NCBI RefSeq assembly: GCF_027460265.1 | Contig: NZ_JAPZBC010000001.1 | Coordinates: 3,495,001 to 3,559,000 of the forward strand | Length of the DNA: 64,000 nucleotides | Source: Streptomyces sp. WMMC940 | GTDB lineage: Bacteria > Actinomycetota > Actinomycetes > Streptomycetales > Streptomycetaceae | Reading direction: 5' to 3' | Part shown: one piece after another, positions 49,954 to 58,315 of the stretch | Layout of the letters: each line of letters opens with the position of its first letter | Position numbering within the stretch: position 1 is the stretch's first letter | The notes under the pieces: generated by a model | What the model was told of the DNA's origin: nothing | Database searches by the model: none | The model's input: only the letters and a program-made list of their open reading frames with translations | Program-made: the position numbers and the translations under genes

Positions 49954-49970
49954 GACAGAAGCCCCAGGCC
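49910..49970 (+). repeat. attL-type core: 3' half of tRNA-Gly plus downstream sequence
   Basis: 61 bases identical to 52001-52061, starting in the anticodon loop (TTCCCAAGCTC) and running through the CCA into the left half of the tRNA terminator. Confidence 0.92.
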
Positions 49971-49987
49971 ATCGGCCCGGGGCTTTG
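49961..49987 (+). terminator. Terminator after tRNA-Gly
   Basis: GCCCC-A-GGCC / GGCC-C-GGGGC with an ATC loop, followed by TTTG. Confidence 0.8.
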
Positions 49988-50004
49988 TTGTTGTCTAGAC
50001 CGGA

Positions 50005-50580
50005 TCAGGCGTCGCGTGCCCGTTCCGTGCCCGATGCCTGCTCGTCGGGCACGTCAGCGGCCTTCTCCCGCTCGGCGTGCACACGGGCGTCGATACCGCC
50101 GGCTACTTCCCTCTGCCGCTCCAGGTTGGAGTGCTGGTAGATCAGTGCCGCCCGCTCGGAGGACTGCCCGGCGCGGACCATCGTGTCCTTCAGCGTGGCC
50201 CCGGACTGGGTCGAGAGCGTATGCCCGGTGTGACGAAGATCGTAGAAGCGGAAGTTCTCCGACAGCCCGACCTTGGCCCGGGCCCTGCGCCACTTCCGCC
50301 CGAAGGTCGAGCGCCGGAACGGCTTGCCCTTCTCCCCCACGAACAGCAACCCGTCCTGCGTCTTCTCGGCGTACCAGGCGAGATGCCGCTTGAGGTCCTT
50401 CTCCAGAAAGGCCGGCAGGACGAGGAACCTCTTGCCCGCATCGGACTTGGTGTCCCCCGGAGCCCGCCGACCGGTGGTGAGTTCGGGCTCCGCGGTCCGC
50501 ACCCAGATGCCGACGTTCTCCAGGTCGACGTCCCGACGGCGCATCGCGGCCTGTTCCTCCGGCCGGGCAGGTCCGTAGGT
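50005..50580 (-). pseudogene. Tyrosine integrase, C-terminal catalytic part (N-terminus lost)
   Basis: About 190 residues of a phage/pSAM2-type site-specific recombinase. Arg I is in ARPEE, the LRHTGH block carries the second Arg and His, and YQHSNLERQREV gives the catalytic Tyr region. The N-terminal SAM-like and core-binding domains (about 200 residues) are missing. Homology stops near 50578, where an unrelated fragment on the other strand begins. It sits 35 bases from the attachment core, the normal place for an integrase gene. Confidence 0.88.
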
Positions 50581-50670
50581 TCCTCTGCGACGAAGCTCCG
50601 TTCCTATCTGAAGAAGTCCGCTGTCGAGACCTGGGAGTACGTCAACTGGCTGACTCATGCCAAGAGCGCG

Positions 50671-51066
50671 ATGCGGATGGATGCGGAGATCGGCCTAAAG
50701 GCTGTAGAGCACCTGCTGGGCATGTTCACGGCAGCAAGGATGCGGCTCGCGACGGAGGTCAGCCGCTGTGAAGAGTGCGAGTCCTACAGCATCGTCGGGG
50801 GAACTTGTTCCCACTGCGGGTGGACGGACGAGTCCTACGAGCCGCCGGTGTACGTTGCCCTGTCAGAGGAGGAAAGAGAGAGGCGTCTTTCGACACCGTG
50901 CACACCGAGCTCCGACATCTCTACCTTCATGACTCCTGAGGACCTTCAGCGCTCCGGCAGGAGGGATGCCCGGGCCGTCCCTGGGCCGCCCGAGGGCGCT
51001 CAGCAGCGACTAACAGTGACCAACGAGGACCAGTCAGGCACCGAGAATCAGGCCGTTGATCTGTAG
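50671..51066 (+). CDS. Hypothetical zinc-ribbon protein, probably 5'-truncated
   Basis: 131 residues from ATG 50671. The frame stays open and protein-like further upstream (SYLKKSAVETWEYVNWLTHAK) to about 50578, where it meets the integrase fragment, so the original N-terminus has probably been cut away. Two pairs CEEC and CSHC 10 residues apart form a zinc ribbon. The rest is charged. No family is recognised. Confidence 0.55.
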   Translation: MRMDAEIGLKAVEHLLGMFTAARMRLATEVSRCEECESYSIVGGTCSHCGWTDESYEPPVYVALSEEERERRLSTPCTPSSDISTFMTPEDLQRSGRRDARAVPGPPEGAQQRLTVTNEDQSGTENQAVDL

Positions 51067-51216
51067 AAACCCAGGTCGCCAAGATCCCCGGCAAGACCCA
51101 GGGCAAGAAGACAGGTCTTGAGTCATCCATTGAGACGGTCAGCGCGGCAGGCATCGTCAGTGGTGCTGTCTAGAGTGCGCAGCATCAGCGCCGGACCGAA
51201 CACCCAGGGGTGGGAC

Positions 51217-51651
51217 ATGAAGGAGCCTGAGCGGTTCGCACTGCTGCGGATCACCGGGAAGTACGGCGGCAGTGTTGTGGTCGAGTTGAACGACTCCTAT
51301 GCCCCGGGCATCCCGGACGTGAAGGGGCAACTCCTGGTCCACAACGAGTTCGTGGCCGGTGTCCTCGACACCTATGTGGATCCAAGAGACCTGGCCGGCT
51401 GGGCACACGTATTGGACGAGGTCGCCGCGGGGCACGACGCCGTCTGGCGTGAGGCTTCGCGAGTCGCCGAGATCGGCATCCGCCTGAATTGGCGGGAGGA
51501 CGACCACGATGGGATCACGGTCACCATCGCAGACCAACAGACCACCAGGCTGGCCCTCTCCCTCGAAGTGGACCGCGGCTGGATCGACGAGCAGCGTGCC
51601 CTGCTCAAGAGGCTCGGCACCGTCTGGGCGCACCTGATCCCGACGGACTGA
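51217..51651 (+). CDS. DUF5959-like protein
   Basis: 144 residues from ATG 51217. The pattern (NEFVAGVLDTYVDPRDLAGWAHVLDE, then AVWRE, and a closing strand-turn block with RGWIDEQRALLKR) resembles the Streptomyces DUF5959 family, whose members often accompany contact-dependent or immunity loci. That assignment is from memory. It is the only apparently intact gene inside the decayed tRNA-borne element. Confidence 0.6.
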   Translation: MKEPERFALLRITGKYGGSVVVELNDSYAPGIPDVKGQLLVHNEFVAGVLDTYVDPRDLAGWAHVLDEVAAGHDAVWREASRVAEIGIRLNWREDDHDGITVTIADQQTTRLALSLEVDRGWIDEQRALLKRLGTVWAHLIPTD

Positions 51652-52000
51652 GGAGCTTCAGGGGGCAGCCCCAGCCACAGGCGTGGCAGATACAAGGGTC
51701 AGCCACAGTCAACGGGCGTGTGTCTTCTTGCGTCAACCCTCACGATGTCAGGAGGCAAGACGCAATCGTCTATCGGGCAATCCAGGCACTGAGCGGGGCA
51801 AGCGCCTCAGCCGGGGAAGTCAGCGGACTCGCAGGCGGGGATTTCGCCCTCACCCCGAGCATCCCGTAGCGCGTGCCACAACGTGCCGGTAGCGGCGGTG
51901 AACGGCGGTCAACAGGGGCTCCCCGGCGACCCGCCGAACGATTCCCCGCAAGGACGTTCCCACAGGTCAGCGGGTATACAGGCACCCAAGTTCGGAGCGA
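51652..52000. other. Element interior without a gene
   Basis: About 350 bases, less GC-rich than the surroundings, with only short open frames. Possibly remnants of the element's right end. Confidence 0.5.
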
Positions 52001-52061
52001 TTCCCAAGCTCAGAGCGCGGGTTCGATTCCCGTCACCCGCTCCAGACAGAAGCCCCAGGCC
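52001..52061 (+). repeat. Second attachment core (tRNA-Gly 3' fragment)
   Basis: 61 bases identical to 49910-49970. The 5' part of the tRNA is absent, so this is the att scar, not a tRNA gene. Confidence 0.95.
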
Positions 52062-52080
52062 GAAGGCCCGGGGCTTTTTT
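52052..52080 (+). terminator. Terminator copy next to the second att core
   Basis: GCCCC-A-GGCC / GGCC-C-GGGGC with a GAA loop and six Ts. It is a better terminator than the copy beside the functional tRNA. Confidence 0.8.
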
Positions 52081-52095
52081 GTTGTCTGGACCGCG

Positions 52096-52196
52096 TCAGG
52101 CGTCGCGTGCCCGTTCGGTGCCGATGCCCGATCGTCGGGCACGTCGGCTGCCTTCTCCCGTCGGCGCGAACGCGGGCGTCGACACCGCCGGCACCC
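52096..52196 (-). pseudogene. Second integrase 3' remnant
   Basis: About 100 bases that align with the end of the integrase at 50005 (plus-strand TCAGGCGTCGCGTGCCCGTT in both), at the same 35-base distance from its att core. Base changes and a small deletion break the frame. Confidence 0.82.
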
Positions 52197-52329
52197 TTGT
52201 CGTCCTCCCAGAAGGCGGGCCGCACGCTGGGGCGGGCGTCGTGAATCGGATGGCCCGGATTGGCGTCACCGTCAGCCACGCCGATGAACAGCCGGAGGCG
52301 CGACAGTCGACCGCCGAGGAGGCATCTCT

Positions 52330-52468
52330 CCTCGGGTCCGGAAAGCCGCGCTCGTCACGCACATCCGGCGGAGGTACTACAGCGACGAGGGGCGCCCCGT
52401 GGCCGGCGGACATCGTCGCACCCGCCGCCCTGGGCGAGATCGTCCAGGAGATTCCCATCAAGCGGTAG
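52330..52468 (+). pseudogene. GntR-type regulator, C-terminal remnant
   Basis: LVTHIRRRYYSDEGRPV in one frame is followed, after a frameshift, by ADIVAPAALGEIVQEIPIKR and a stop. In intact Streptomyces element regulators these blocks form the end of the UTRA/effector domain (RRYY.D.GRPVE.ADIV.P). Confidence 0.65.
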
Positions 52469-52473
52469 AGCCC

Positions 52474-52505
52474 AGGGCCGGTTTCCTTCACAGGAAACCG
52501 GCCCT
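52474..52505. terminator. Bidirectional hairpin terminator
   Basis: A perfect 13-bp stem (AGGGCCGGTTTCC and complement) with a TTCACA loop. It serves the lipoprotein gene on the minus strand and the GntR remnant on the plus strand. Confidence 0.8.
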
Positions 52506-52524
52506 GATGCGTTGTGCGCCCTCC

Positions 52525-53175
52525 TCAGCCGGGGAGCTTCGCCAGCTGCGCCTCCAGCAGGGGCCGCGGAAGCGTGTCCGTGATCACCATCATCGTGGTG
52601 AGGATGTGGTCGGTGCGGACGACGACGTAGGTCGCGGGACTGCTCACGCCGGAGAGGCTGGTGGTGAACCGGAAGCCGACGGATTCGTCCCCGAGATCCG
52701 GGGCCTGGGCCGGTTCGAGGTTCCGGTAGATCATGGGGGCACCGGGAACCTTGAAGCTGCCCGAGCACTCCGTCAGCGCCTTGCGGACATCGTCGAGCGC
52801 CGAGCGGGCGTCGTCGCCCTGATGGACAGTCACCCACATCGCCCCGACGGTGGAGCTCAGCTCGCCAGGGCCGCCCGAGAACTCGCGGACGGCCCTGGCG
52901 GTCGCGGGGCGCGGCGTATCGGTGAACGCCAGCCGCGCAATGGGGAGGCACTCGTCCTTGTCGGCCCGGTACGCCCCGTCCGGAAGCGAGTCCTCGGTCG
53001 GCTCGGTCACCCGGAGGCCGGCAACGGTCCCCATCATGGTGAGCTTCTCAAGGGTGGCATCGGACGGGGAGGGCCTGTCAGCGGGCCTGTCCGCCGTGCC
53101 GCTGTACTCGGAGCTGCTGCAGGCAGTAAGGAACAGAGCGGTCGAAAGGGCAGCAGCGATACGGCGAAGGTGCAT
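52525..53175 (-). CDS. Lipoprotein of unknown function
   Basis: 216 residues. The signal peptide has a lipobox (LTAC, Cys 19) followed by a Ser-rich spacer, so the mature protein is lipid-anchored outside the membrane. The globular part begins LEKLTMMGTVAGLRV and ends in a hydrophobic strand-helix pair. Conserved Cys in DECLP and TECSG could form a disulfide. No named family is recognised. It is monocistronic with a strong terminator. Confidence 0.75.
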   Translation of the reverse strand: MHLRRIAAALSTALFLTACSSSEYSGTADRPADRPSPSDATLEKLTMMGTVAGLRVTEPTEDSLPDGAYRADKDECLPIARLAFTDTPRPATARAVREFSGGPGELSSTVGAMWVTVHQGDDARSALDDVRKALTECSGSFKVPGAPMIYRNLEPAQAPDLGDESVGFRFTTSLSGVSSPATYVVVRTDHILTTMMVITDTLPRPLLEAQLAKLPG

Positions 53176-53656
53176 GAAGAGTGCTCGGTTCTCTGAACGT
53201 CGCCTCCGGCGAGAGGCAAGGCAAAGGTGGGCAGGATGTGTTGAGCCTCCGGCGGTGGGGCGCCAGGACGTTCGACAAGCGAAGATCCAAGGCCATAAGT
53301 CCCCAGGCGTCAAAGCCCTTGGGGGTGCGGGCCGTCCCCGAGACCTCCGGGACACCGCATTCCTCCGCATCCAGCACCGCCCCGGCCGGTAGCGTCCCTC
53401 GGGGGCCTCGAAACGACCGGCATGGCCGTCGCTGACTCCCGATCCGGTTGGAGCTACGGACCGGAAGGTTCGAACCGCCAAGGCCCCGTGCCCGTGGCGC
53501 TCGACCGGCTCGGACTCACTCGGCACCATGTCACCAGGCTTCAGGGCCCCGGATCTGCCGATCGATCTCGTCGGCGATCCGGACGTACCGAGACAAGACC
53601 CTGCCACGTCCTACGGCGGTTCCCACCGTCCTTCTCTTCCTCCTATGCTCCTGCAC
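53176..53656. other. Intergenic region, promoters only
   Basis: About 480 bases between the divergent lipoprotein and NUDIX genes. Open frames present have no protein-like composition. Confidence 0.5.
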
Positions 53657-54115
53657 ATGAGCACGGGTTCCCCGCGGCACAAGTCAACGCCACTGCACTC
53701 CGTGTCCGTGGCGGGCGCGGTCATGCGCGAGGACGGCCGGCTCCTCGCGATCCGCCGGGCAGACAACGGGACTTGGGAGCTGCCGGGCGGAGTCCTGGAG
53801 CTCTCCGAAACGCCGGAAGACGGTGTGGCCCGCGAGGTCCGGGAAGAGACCGGCATCCGCGTCGAGGTGGACCAGCTCAGCGGCGTCTACAAGAACACGA
53901 CGCGCGGCATCGTCGCCCTGGTCTTCCGCTGCAAGCCCTCCGGGGGCACCGAGCGCACCTCCGACGAGTCGATGGCGGTCGCATGGCTCACGCCGGAAGA
54001 AGTCGCCGGGCGGATGTCCGCGGTCTACGCGATCCGACTGCTCGACGCCCTGGACGACGCACGACCTCACGTCAGGAGCCACGACGGCCGGCAGCTGCTG
54101 GAGGCATCGGCATGA
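53657..54115 (+). CDS. NUDIX hydrolase
   Basis: 152 residues from ATG 53657. ATG 53645 would add four residues. The complete Nudix box is GGVLELSETPEDGVAREVREETGI, with the metal-binding REVREE. It hydrolyses a nucleoside diphosphate linked to some other group, and the substrate is unknown. The stop overlaps the next gene (ATGA). Such NUDIX plus small-gene pairs are frequent on actinomycete integrative elements. Confidence 0.92.
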   Translation: MSTGSPRHKSTPLHSVSVAGAVMREDGRLLAIRRADNGTWELPGGVLELSETPEDGVAREVREETGIRVEVDQLSGVYKNTTRGIVALVFRCKPSGGTERTSDESMAVAWLTPEEVAGRMSAVYAIRLLDALDDARPHVRSHDGRQLLEASA

Positions 54116-54495
54116 CCAGCAATACCGGACTCCCCAGGCCCAGACCACTGCGCGAACTGAAAGACGTGCACGACTACCTCGACGATGTTCGCCTCCGGCC
54201 AGGGATCTACGTGCGAGGCCGTTCCCTCCTGCACCTCCAGTCGATCCTCTACGGGTACAGCGTCGCCTGCGAGATCCACGGGGTTCCTGTGGTGAACGAC
54301 TTCGGTCACTGCGGGCCGTTCAGCGAGTGGCTCTGGCCCCGGCTCGGCATGGAGTACTCCAGCGCGCTCGGCTGGGCCGTCGAGATCGAACGGGCGAGTG
54401 AAGCAGCGGGCGTTGAGCCCCTGGACATGTTCTTCGGCCTCTTGGACGAGTTCCGCGCTGCCCGAGCCACAACCGCCAACCACACCGCGCGGTAG
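54112..54495 (+). CDS. Hypothetical protein coupled to the NUDIX gene
   Basis: 127 residues. RELKDVHDYLDDVRLRPGIYV, then LYGYSVACEIHGVPVVNDFGH and FSEWLWPRLG, form a soluble, aromatic-rich helical protein I do not recognise by name. Translation is coupled to the NUDIX gene through ATGA, so the two products probably act together. Confidence 0.75.
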   Translation: MTSNTGLPRPRPLRELKDVHDYLDDVRLRPGIYVRGRSLLHLQSILYGYSVACEIHGVPVVNDFGHCGPFSEWLWPRLGMEYSSALGWAVEIERASEAAGVEPLDMFFGLLDEFRAARATTANHTAR

Positions 54496-54529
54496 GAGTT
54501 TCCCCACTCGATCACGGCCCGCGCACGGC

Positions 54530-54741
54530 GCGGGCGCCCGCCGCCTCTGCGGCGCGCTTCCAGCTGCGGGGATGACCAAGCCCTGCGCCACCGCTGTACC
54601 GACCGGATGCTGACCCGCAGGTCGTGAGCAATGAGCGCAGTCTCCGTCGCACAGGACGAACCGCCCGGCCGCCTCCATCGGCAACTTCTCGCGGAAGTCC
54701 CGCCGTTCGTCGGTCACCCCGCGCCCTTGCGCATACCTCAT
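54530..54741 (-). pseudogene. IS630-type transposase N-terminal remnant
   Basis: From ATG 54741 the frame gives MRYAQGRGVTDERRDFREK and later RFVLCDGDCA. After a frameshift, HDLRVSIRSVQRWRRAW follows. In intact Streptomyces IS630-like transposases these are the first block and the helix-turn-helix. The catalytic DDE region is absent. Confidence 0.75.
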
Positions 54742-54762
54742 GCAGTCGGCACAGCGCAGGGA

Positions 54763-55179
54763 TCATGAGGCGTCAGCCTCTACGACACCACGCTTTGAAG
54801 GTCGGTAAGCGGCTGTGACCTGCTCCACGACCGCATCGAAGTACGGCCATCCGTCCACTTCGATCACATCCCTGGATTCGAAGAGGTCCAAGGTCGGCGC
54901 AGCCGCATCCAGCAGGCGCCGGACTGTTCCGGGTTCATAGAGATTGAGGTGGCTGCGATCCGGGAGACGCACCAGGGCCCCGGAGTCGAAGTAACAGTTC
55001 GAGATGATCCGGGCTGAGTCCGGACGAAAGACCAGAGCCAGTCGGCGCCGCGTGCCCTCGGGGTAGAGGGACAGCGTAAGGCGGCAGTCCTCGTAGGCAG
55101 ACTTCACCCGCTGCTGCACCGTCCAGCGCCAGGTGGTGTCGTCCACGACAAGGCGGCGGAGGCGGCGGTCGTTCTTCAT
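54763..55179 (-). CDS. Conserved hypothetical protein
   Basis: 138 residues. It begins with a basic RRLRRLVVDDTTWRWTV and has ISNCYFDSGALVRLPD and LNLYEPGTVRRLLDAA blocks. No membrane segment and no catalytic motif. I believe similar proteins occur across Streptomyces without assigned function. Confidence 0.7.
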   Translation of the reverse strand: MKNDRRLRRLVVDDTTWRWTVQQRVKSAYEDCRLTLSLYPEGTRRRLALVFRPDSARIISNCYFDSGALVRLPDRSHLNLYEPGTVRRLLDAAAPTLDLFESRDVIEVDGWPYFDAVVEQVTAAYRPSKRGVVEADAS

Positions 55180-55288
55180 CAGAACAACTTAAGGGAGCGA
55201 CCCGGTATGGGTATCAGTGTTTACACCTCGCCCCCGGTCAAAGCGAAGTACAGCAATCACCGCACCCCCAACTGACCGCCAGTGGTCC

Positions 55289-55408
55289 TCAATACCGAAT
55301 CGGACGCCCCCAGTGCTGAAGCGTCAGCGTCTGCATCCATTCCGCTGCCCGCAACACATCGCCGAGCAGCGCGAGTCCGGCCACTGCGGCGATCACGCTC
55401 CACACCAT
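55289..55408 (-). CDS. Small single-helix membrane protein
   Basis: 39 residues from ATG 55408, preceded by GAGGAGG. VWSVIAAVAGLALLGDVL is one membrane helix, then an aromatic tail. It overlaps the end of the next upstream gene by 16 bases, so it is probably co-translated with it. Confidence 0.5.
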   Translation of the reverse strand: MVWSVIAAVAGLALLGDVLRAAEWMQTLTLQHWGRPIRY

Positions 55409-56088
55409 CGCGGCGACCTCCTCCCGCGTCGGCCGCCGACCCCTCCGAGGGCATCGGCCAGCCGCTCCCTGGCCCGGGGCGACAGGCCGGCGACCCCGCA
55501 CACGAGGGAAACGGCACCGACCACCCCCGTGATCCCCGAAATCATCACGACCTCACCGAAACCGTGCTGCTGGTACCCGCCGAGGACGACCGTACGGACT
55601 TCCGTCTCACGGCCGGCCCGCCCACCGGGCCAGGACAGGCGGGCGTCCAGATCCGTCAACGACCCGTCGTGCGCGAGGAACACACCCGAGCAGGAGGTGC
55701 TCTCGCCTCCCCTGCCGCTCGGTTCCAGGTGACACTCGCGGGCCGTGAACACACCTGAGACACCGGTCAGGCCCGCGGCGGAGGCCCCGACCACGCCCAT
55801 CACCCCGACGACCATCAGCAAGAAGACCGCCGCACAGCACGACAGGAAGCGCACGAACGGATGGAGGCGGGTTCCCCTCCCGCGGATCGCCTCCCTCAGC
55901 CACGCCCCCCGCCGATCGGGACTGCGCTCCCGTGACGCTCCCCGGACAGGCGCTCTGTACGAGGAACTCCCACCACGAGCGGCCTCCCTGCGCCGCCGGG
56001 CCTCACGCCTGCGGACCGCCTTGCTCCGCGACCTCGCCACAGCCGATCCCCTCCGCCCCCATGGTCCGTACCGGAGCAACCATGGCAT
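55393..56088 (-). CDS. Membrane protein of unknown function
   Basis: 231 residues from ATG 56088. A very basic N-terminus (RSRSKAVRRREARRRREAARGG) precedes a first membrane segment (LSCCAAVFLLMVVGVMGVVG). An extracytoplasmic stretch with two Cys (ECHLEPSG, STSCSGVF) and a second membrane segment near the end follow. No family is recognised. Confidence 0.6.
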   Translation of the reverse strand: MPWLLRYGPWGRRGSAVARSRSKAVRRREARRRREAARGGSSSYRAPVRGASRERSPDRRGAWLREAIRGRGTRLHPFVRFLSCCAAVFLLMVVGVMGVVGASAAGLTGVSGVFTARECHLEPSGRGGESTSCSGVFLAHDGSLTDLDARLSWPGGRAGRETEVRTVVLGGYQQHGFGEVVMISGITGVVGAVSLVCGVAGLSPRARERLADALGGVGGRRGRRSPRWCGA

Positions 56089-56464
56089 CCACGTTCCGTA
56101 GGAACATTGCCCGCCTCCGGCAAACCTGAAGTCCGAAAGCCGACTCCAGGGCCCCGGCTCCCGTCGGGCGGCCCGGCCGGCCTCGTGCCGAGTTCGGGGT
56201 GTCGTAGCCGGGCAGGACGAGACCATGCGTCGCGCACGCCGAGCGCGGCGGCTCGGTGTGCTGCACTGTGGTGGCGGCAACCCGCCTCATAGCAGATGCG
56301 GCGGCGGTACGAACAGGACCGCGGCCAGGAGACGTGGCCTCATCCGCGGAAGCGCCCAGGTCAACCGGCCGCCGAAGGGGAGCATCTGACGGCGAGCCGT
56401 ACCGGGGGCGGCGTGCCACCCTGCACCACCCGGTCCCGAACCCGGCCGAGCGAAGCGCTTCCCA
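56089..56464. other. Intergenic region, nothing recognised
   Basis: About 375 GC-rich bases between two minus-strand membrane-protein genes, with no coding signal I trust. Confidence 0.5.
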
Positions 56465-57253
56465 TCATCGGTCCCGGAGCGCCGGGGCGGCATGTCGGCC
56501 CCGGCCCCGAAGCTCGCGTCGGCGCACGAACCACCAGACCACGGGCAGCAGAACGAGCCAGACGGCCGTCTGAAGCGGGACGCCGGTGAGGCCCCCCACG
56601 ATCATGGCCGGTACAGCGCAGAGCATCGCGCCGAACGCCGCCTTGCCGTGCACCACCAGGAGCCGGGGCAGCCCTCGTTCCCCGTAGCGGCGCGCCCGGG
56701 TGAGCACCCGGCCTCCGGCGTAGGCGGTGAAGACGCCGGCCGACAGCAGGGCCGACCCCACCGCGGTGGCGAGTTGCGGCTCGCCCACCGGGGTGTCGGC
56801 CGTCTGCTGGGACCGGCCGTCCTTGGCCACCGCGACCGAGTAGTCCCGCCACCGCGTGACGGTCACGACATCACCCGGCCGCAGGTCCTCGAGGAGGGGA
56901 CCAGGGGCGCCCATGTCGACGTCGCCCGAGACCTCGCGCGGGCCCCTGAGGGTCACCGAGAACTCGTCGTACCTGGCTGCTTCCTTGATCACTGTGCTCA
57001 CGACCGTCGCCGTCACGTCACGGAGACAGCCCTCGACCACGCCTGCGGCAGCGGGACACGGAGACGCGGCGGCAAACGCCCGCTCGTCGTCGAGCAGCTC
57101 GGGCACCACTCCCAGGAGGACCGCTCCCGCCAGCAGGGTCACCCCGAAGCCGAGAAGAGCCGTGCACGCACCCCATGCCCGGTGCCAGACCGTACGCCGA
57201 CGTACGGAGGCCGGAGCCGTCGGCGGCTCGAGGCGCGGCGGACCGTCACACAT
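56465..57253 (-). CDS. Membrane protein of unknown function
   Basis: 262 residues from ATG 57253 after GGGAGGCGG. One membrane segment near residue 30-52 (ALLGFGVTLLAGAVLLGVV), an extracytoplasmic domain with paired Cys (SPCPAAAGVVEGCLRDV) and a DVVTVTRWRDYSVAV block, then three or four C-terminal segments. This resembles actinobacterial membrane proteins with a beta-rich DUF-type outer domain. The exact family is not recognised. Confidence 0.65.
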   Translation of the reverse strand: MCDGPPRLEPPTAPASVRRRTVWHRAWGACTALLGFGVTLLAGAVLLGVVPELLDDERAFAAASPCPAAAGVVEGCLRDVTATVVSTVIKEAARYDEFSVTLRGPREVSGDVDMGAPGPLLEDLRPGDVVTVTRWRDYSVAVAKDGRSQQTADTPVGEPQLATAVGSALLSAGVFTAYAGGRVLTRARRYGERGLPRLLVVHGKAAFGAMLCAVPAMIVGGLTGVPLQTAVWLVLLPVVWWFVRRRELRGRGRHAAPALRDR

Positions 57254-57596
57254 TCCGCCTCCCCGCTCGAACCGCCCTGGTCCCTGTGATCGCCGTGAAG
57301 ACGACGGCCACCGAAGCCCCCAGCCCGATGGCGAGCGGGTCCGCCACGCCTCGGCCCACCACCGGCCGCGGGAGCGCCACAGCGCCGAGGACGACGACGG
57401 TACCGGCGAAGACACCAGCGACCCGGTCCTGACGCCGCCGGAACCAGTGCACGAGCACCGTCATCACCGCGACGGCGACAGGCGGCGAGGGCTCGCCGCC
57501 GATGGACAGCAGTACCCCACCCAGGCCGCACACCGCCCAACAGCCCGCGAGCGCCCACACCGCCTCAGGCGAGGTGACCCTTCGACGCCCCGTCAT
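57246..57596 (-). CDS. Small membrane protein
   Basis: 116 residues from ATG 57596. Three to four hydrophobic segments. It overlaps the gene before it by 32 bases and the one after by 8, so the three are one operon. Confidence 0.6.
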   Translation of the reverse strand: MTGRRRVTSPEAVWALAGCWAVCGLGGVLLSIGGEPSPPVAVAVMTVLVHWFRRRQDRVAGVFAGTVVVLGAVALPRPVVGRGVADPLAIGLGASVAVVFTAITGTRAVRAGRRNV

Positions 57597-57966
57597 CGTC
57601 CCGGCCCCCTTCCGTCGCCCCGCCGGCCGCGCCGGAAACCGTCGGCCGCCTCTCACCACGCCGTCGCGTCCCATGGACGGAGGGGCGCCAGAAGAGGAGG
57701 AGGCAGAGCATCGGGCCGGCGACGCGGCAGAAGCCGGCTGCCCAGGGCTCCGGCGTTCCGGTCAGGCCGTACACACCGCTGCTTCCCATGCCGATTCCCA
57801 GGAGAACGAAACAGGCTGTCCTGCAGCGCACCGCCCACCGCGGGCCACGAGCCACCCACGCGGGAGCCCGATCGGGGTGACGCCACCACTCCCGGGCGGC
57901 CCACGCCACCAGCGGCCCGAAGAGCAGCATGAGGACATCGCCGAACATGTCCCACAGCCGGTCCAT
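57565..57966 (-). CDS. Small membrane protein, first gene of an operon
   Basis: 133 residues from ATG 57966 after the best ribosome site in the group (GAAGGAGGGG). Three membrane segments are separated by a conserved-looking WAAREWWRHPDRAP loop. No family is recognised. Confidence 0.65.
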   Translation of the reverse strand: MDRLWDMFGDVLMLLFGPLVAWAAREWWRHPDRAPAWVARGPRWAVRCRTACFVLLGIGMGSSGVYGLTGTPEPWAAGFCRVAGPMLCLLLFWRPSVHGTRRRGERRPTVSGAAGGATEGGRDDDGASKGHLA

Positions 57967-58315
57967 GTCCCCCTCCTTCGGTCACGCCTGTCTCCGAGCC
58001 GCGATGCCACCGGGGAACGCACTGACCACATCGTCCAGCGCCCGAGAAGAGGCCCGCCGCCCCAGCAGTGAAGCCGCAGCCGGGATGAGTGCTGCGAGTC
58101 GGCGAACCGGGAGTGCAAGGCTGCCCTGCCCCGCGACCTCGCCGCAGCGCTTCCCTCTCCGCTCGCTGCTGGGCGGGAAGAGCATCCCATCCCGCACCGC
58201 GGAACACACTGCCGGGTTCCGGCAGCATTGGCGCACGCAGGCGCACGGCGCGGCCCGCTGATGCGGCCCCCTGCGGCCTCGCTTCACCGAGTCGACCGAC
58301 ACGAGGCGGCCAAAT
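57967..58315. other. Intergenic region, nothing recognised
   Basis: About 350 bases between the membrane-protein operon and the kdpB fossil. No coding signal. Confidence 0.5.

Noticed and set aside
52001..52051. Second tRNA-Gly gene
   Set aside because: Only the 3' part from the anticodon loop onward is present. The acceptor 5' strand and D arm are missing, so it is an attachment-site scar.
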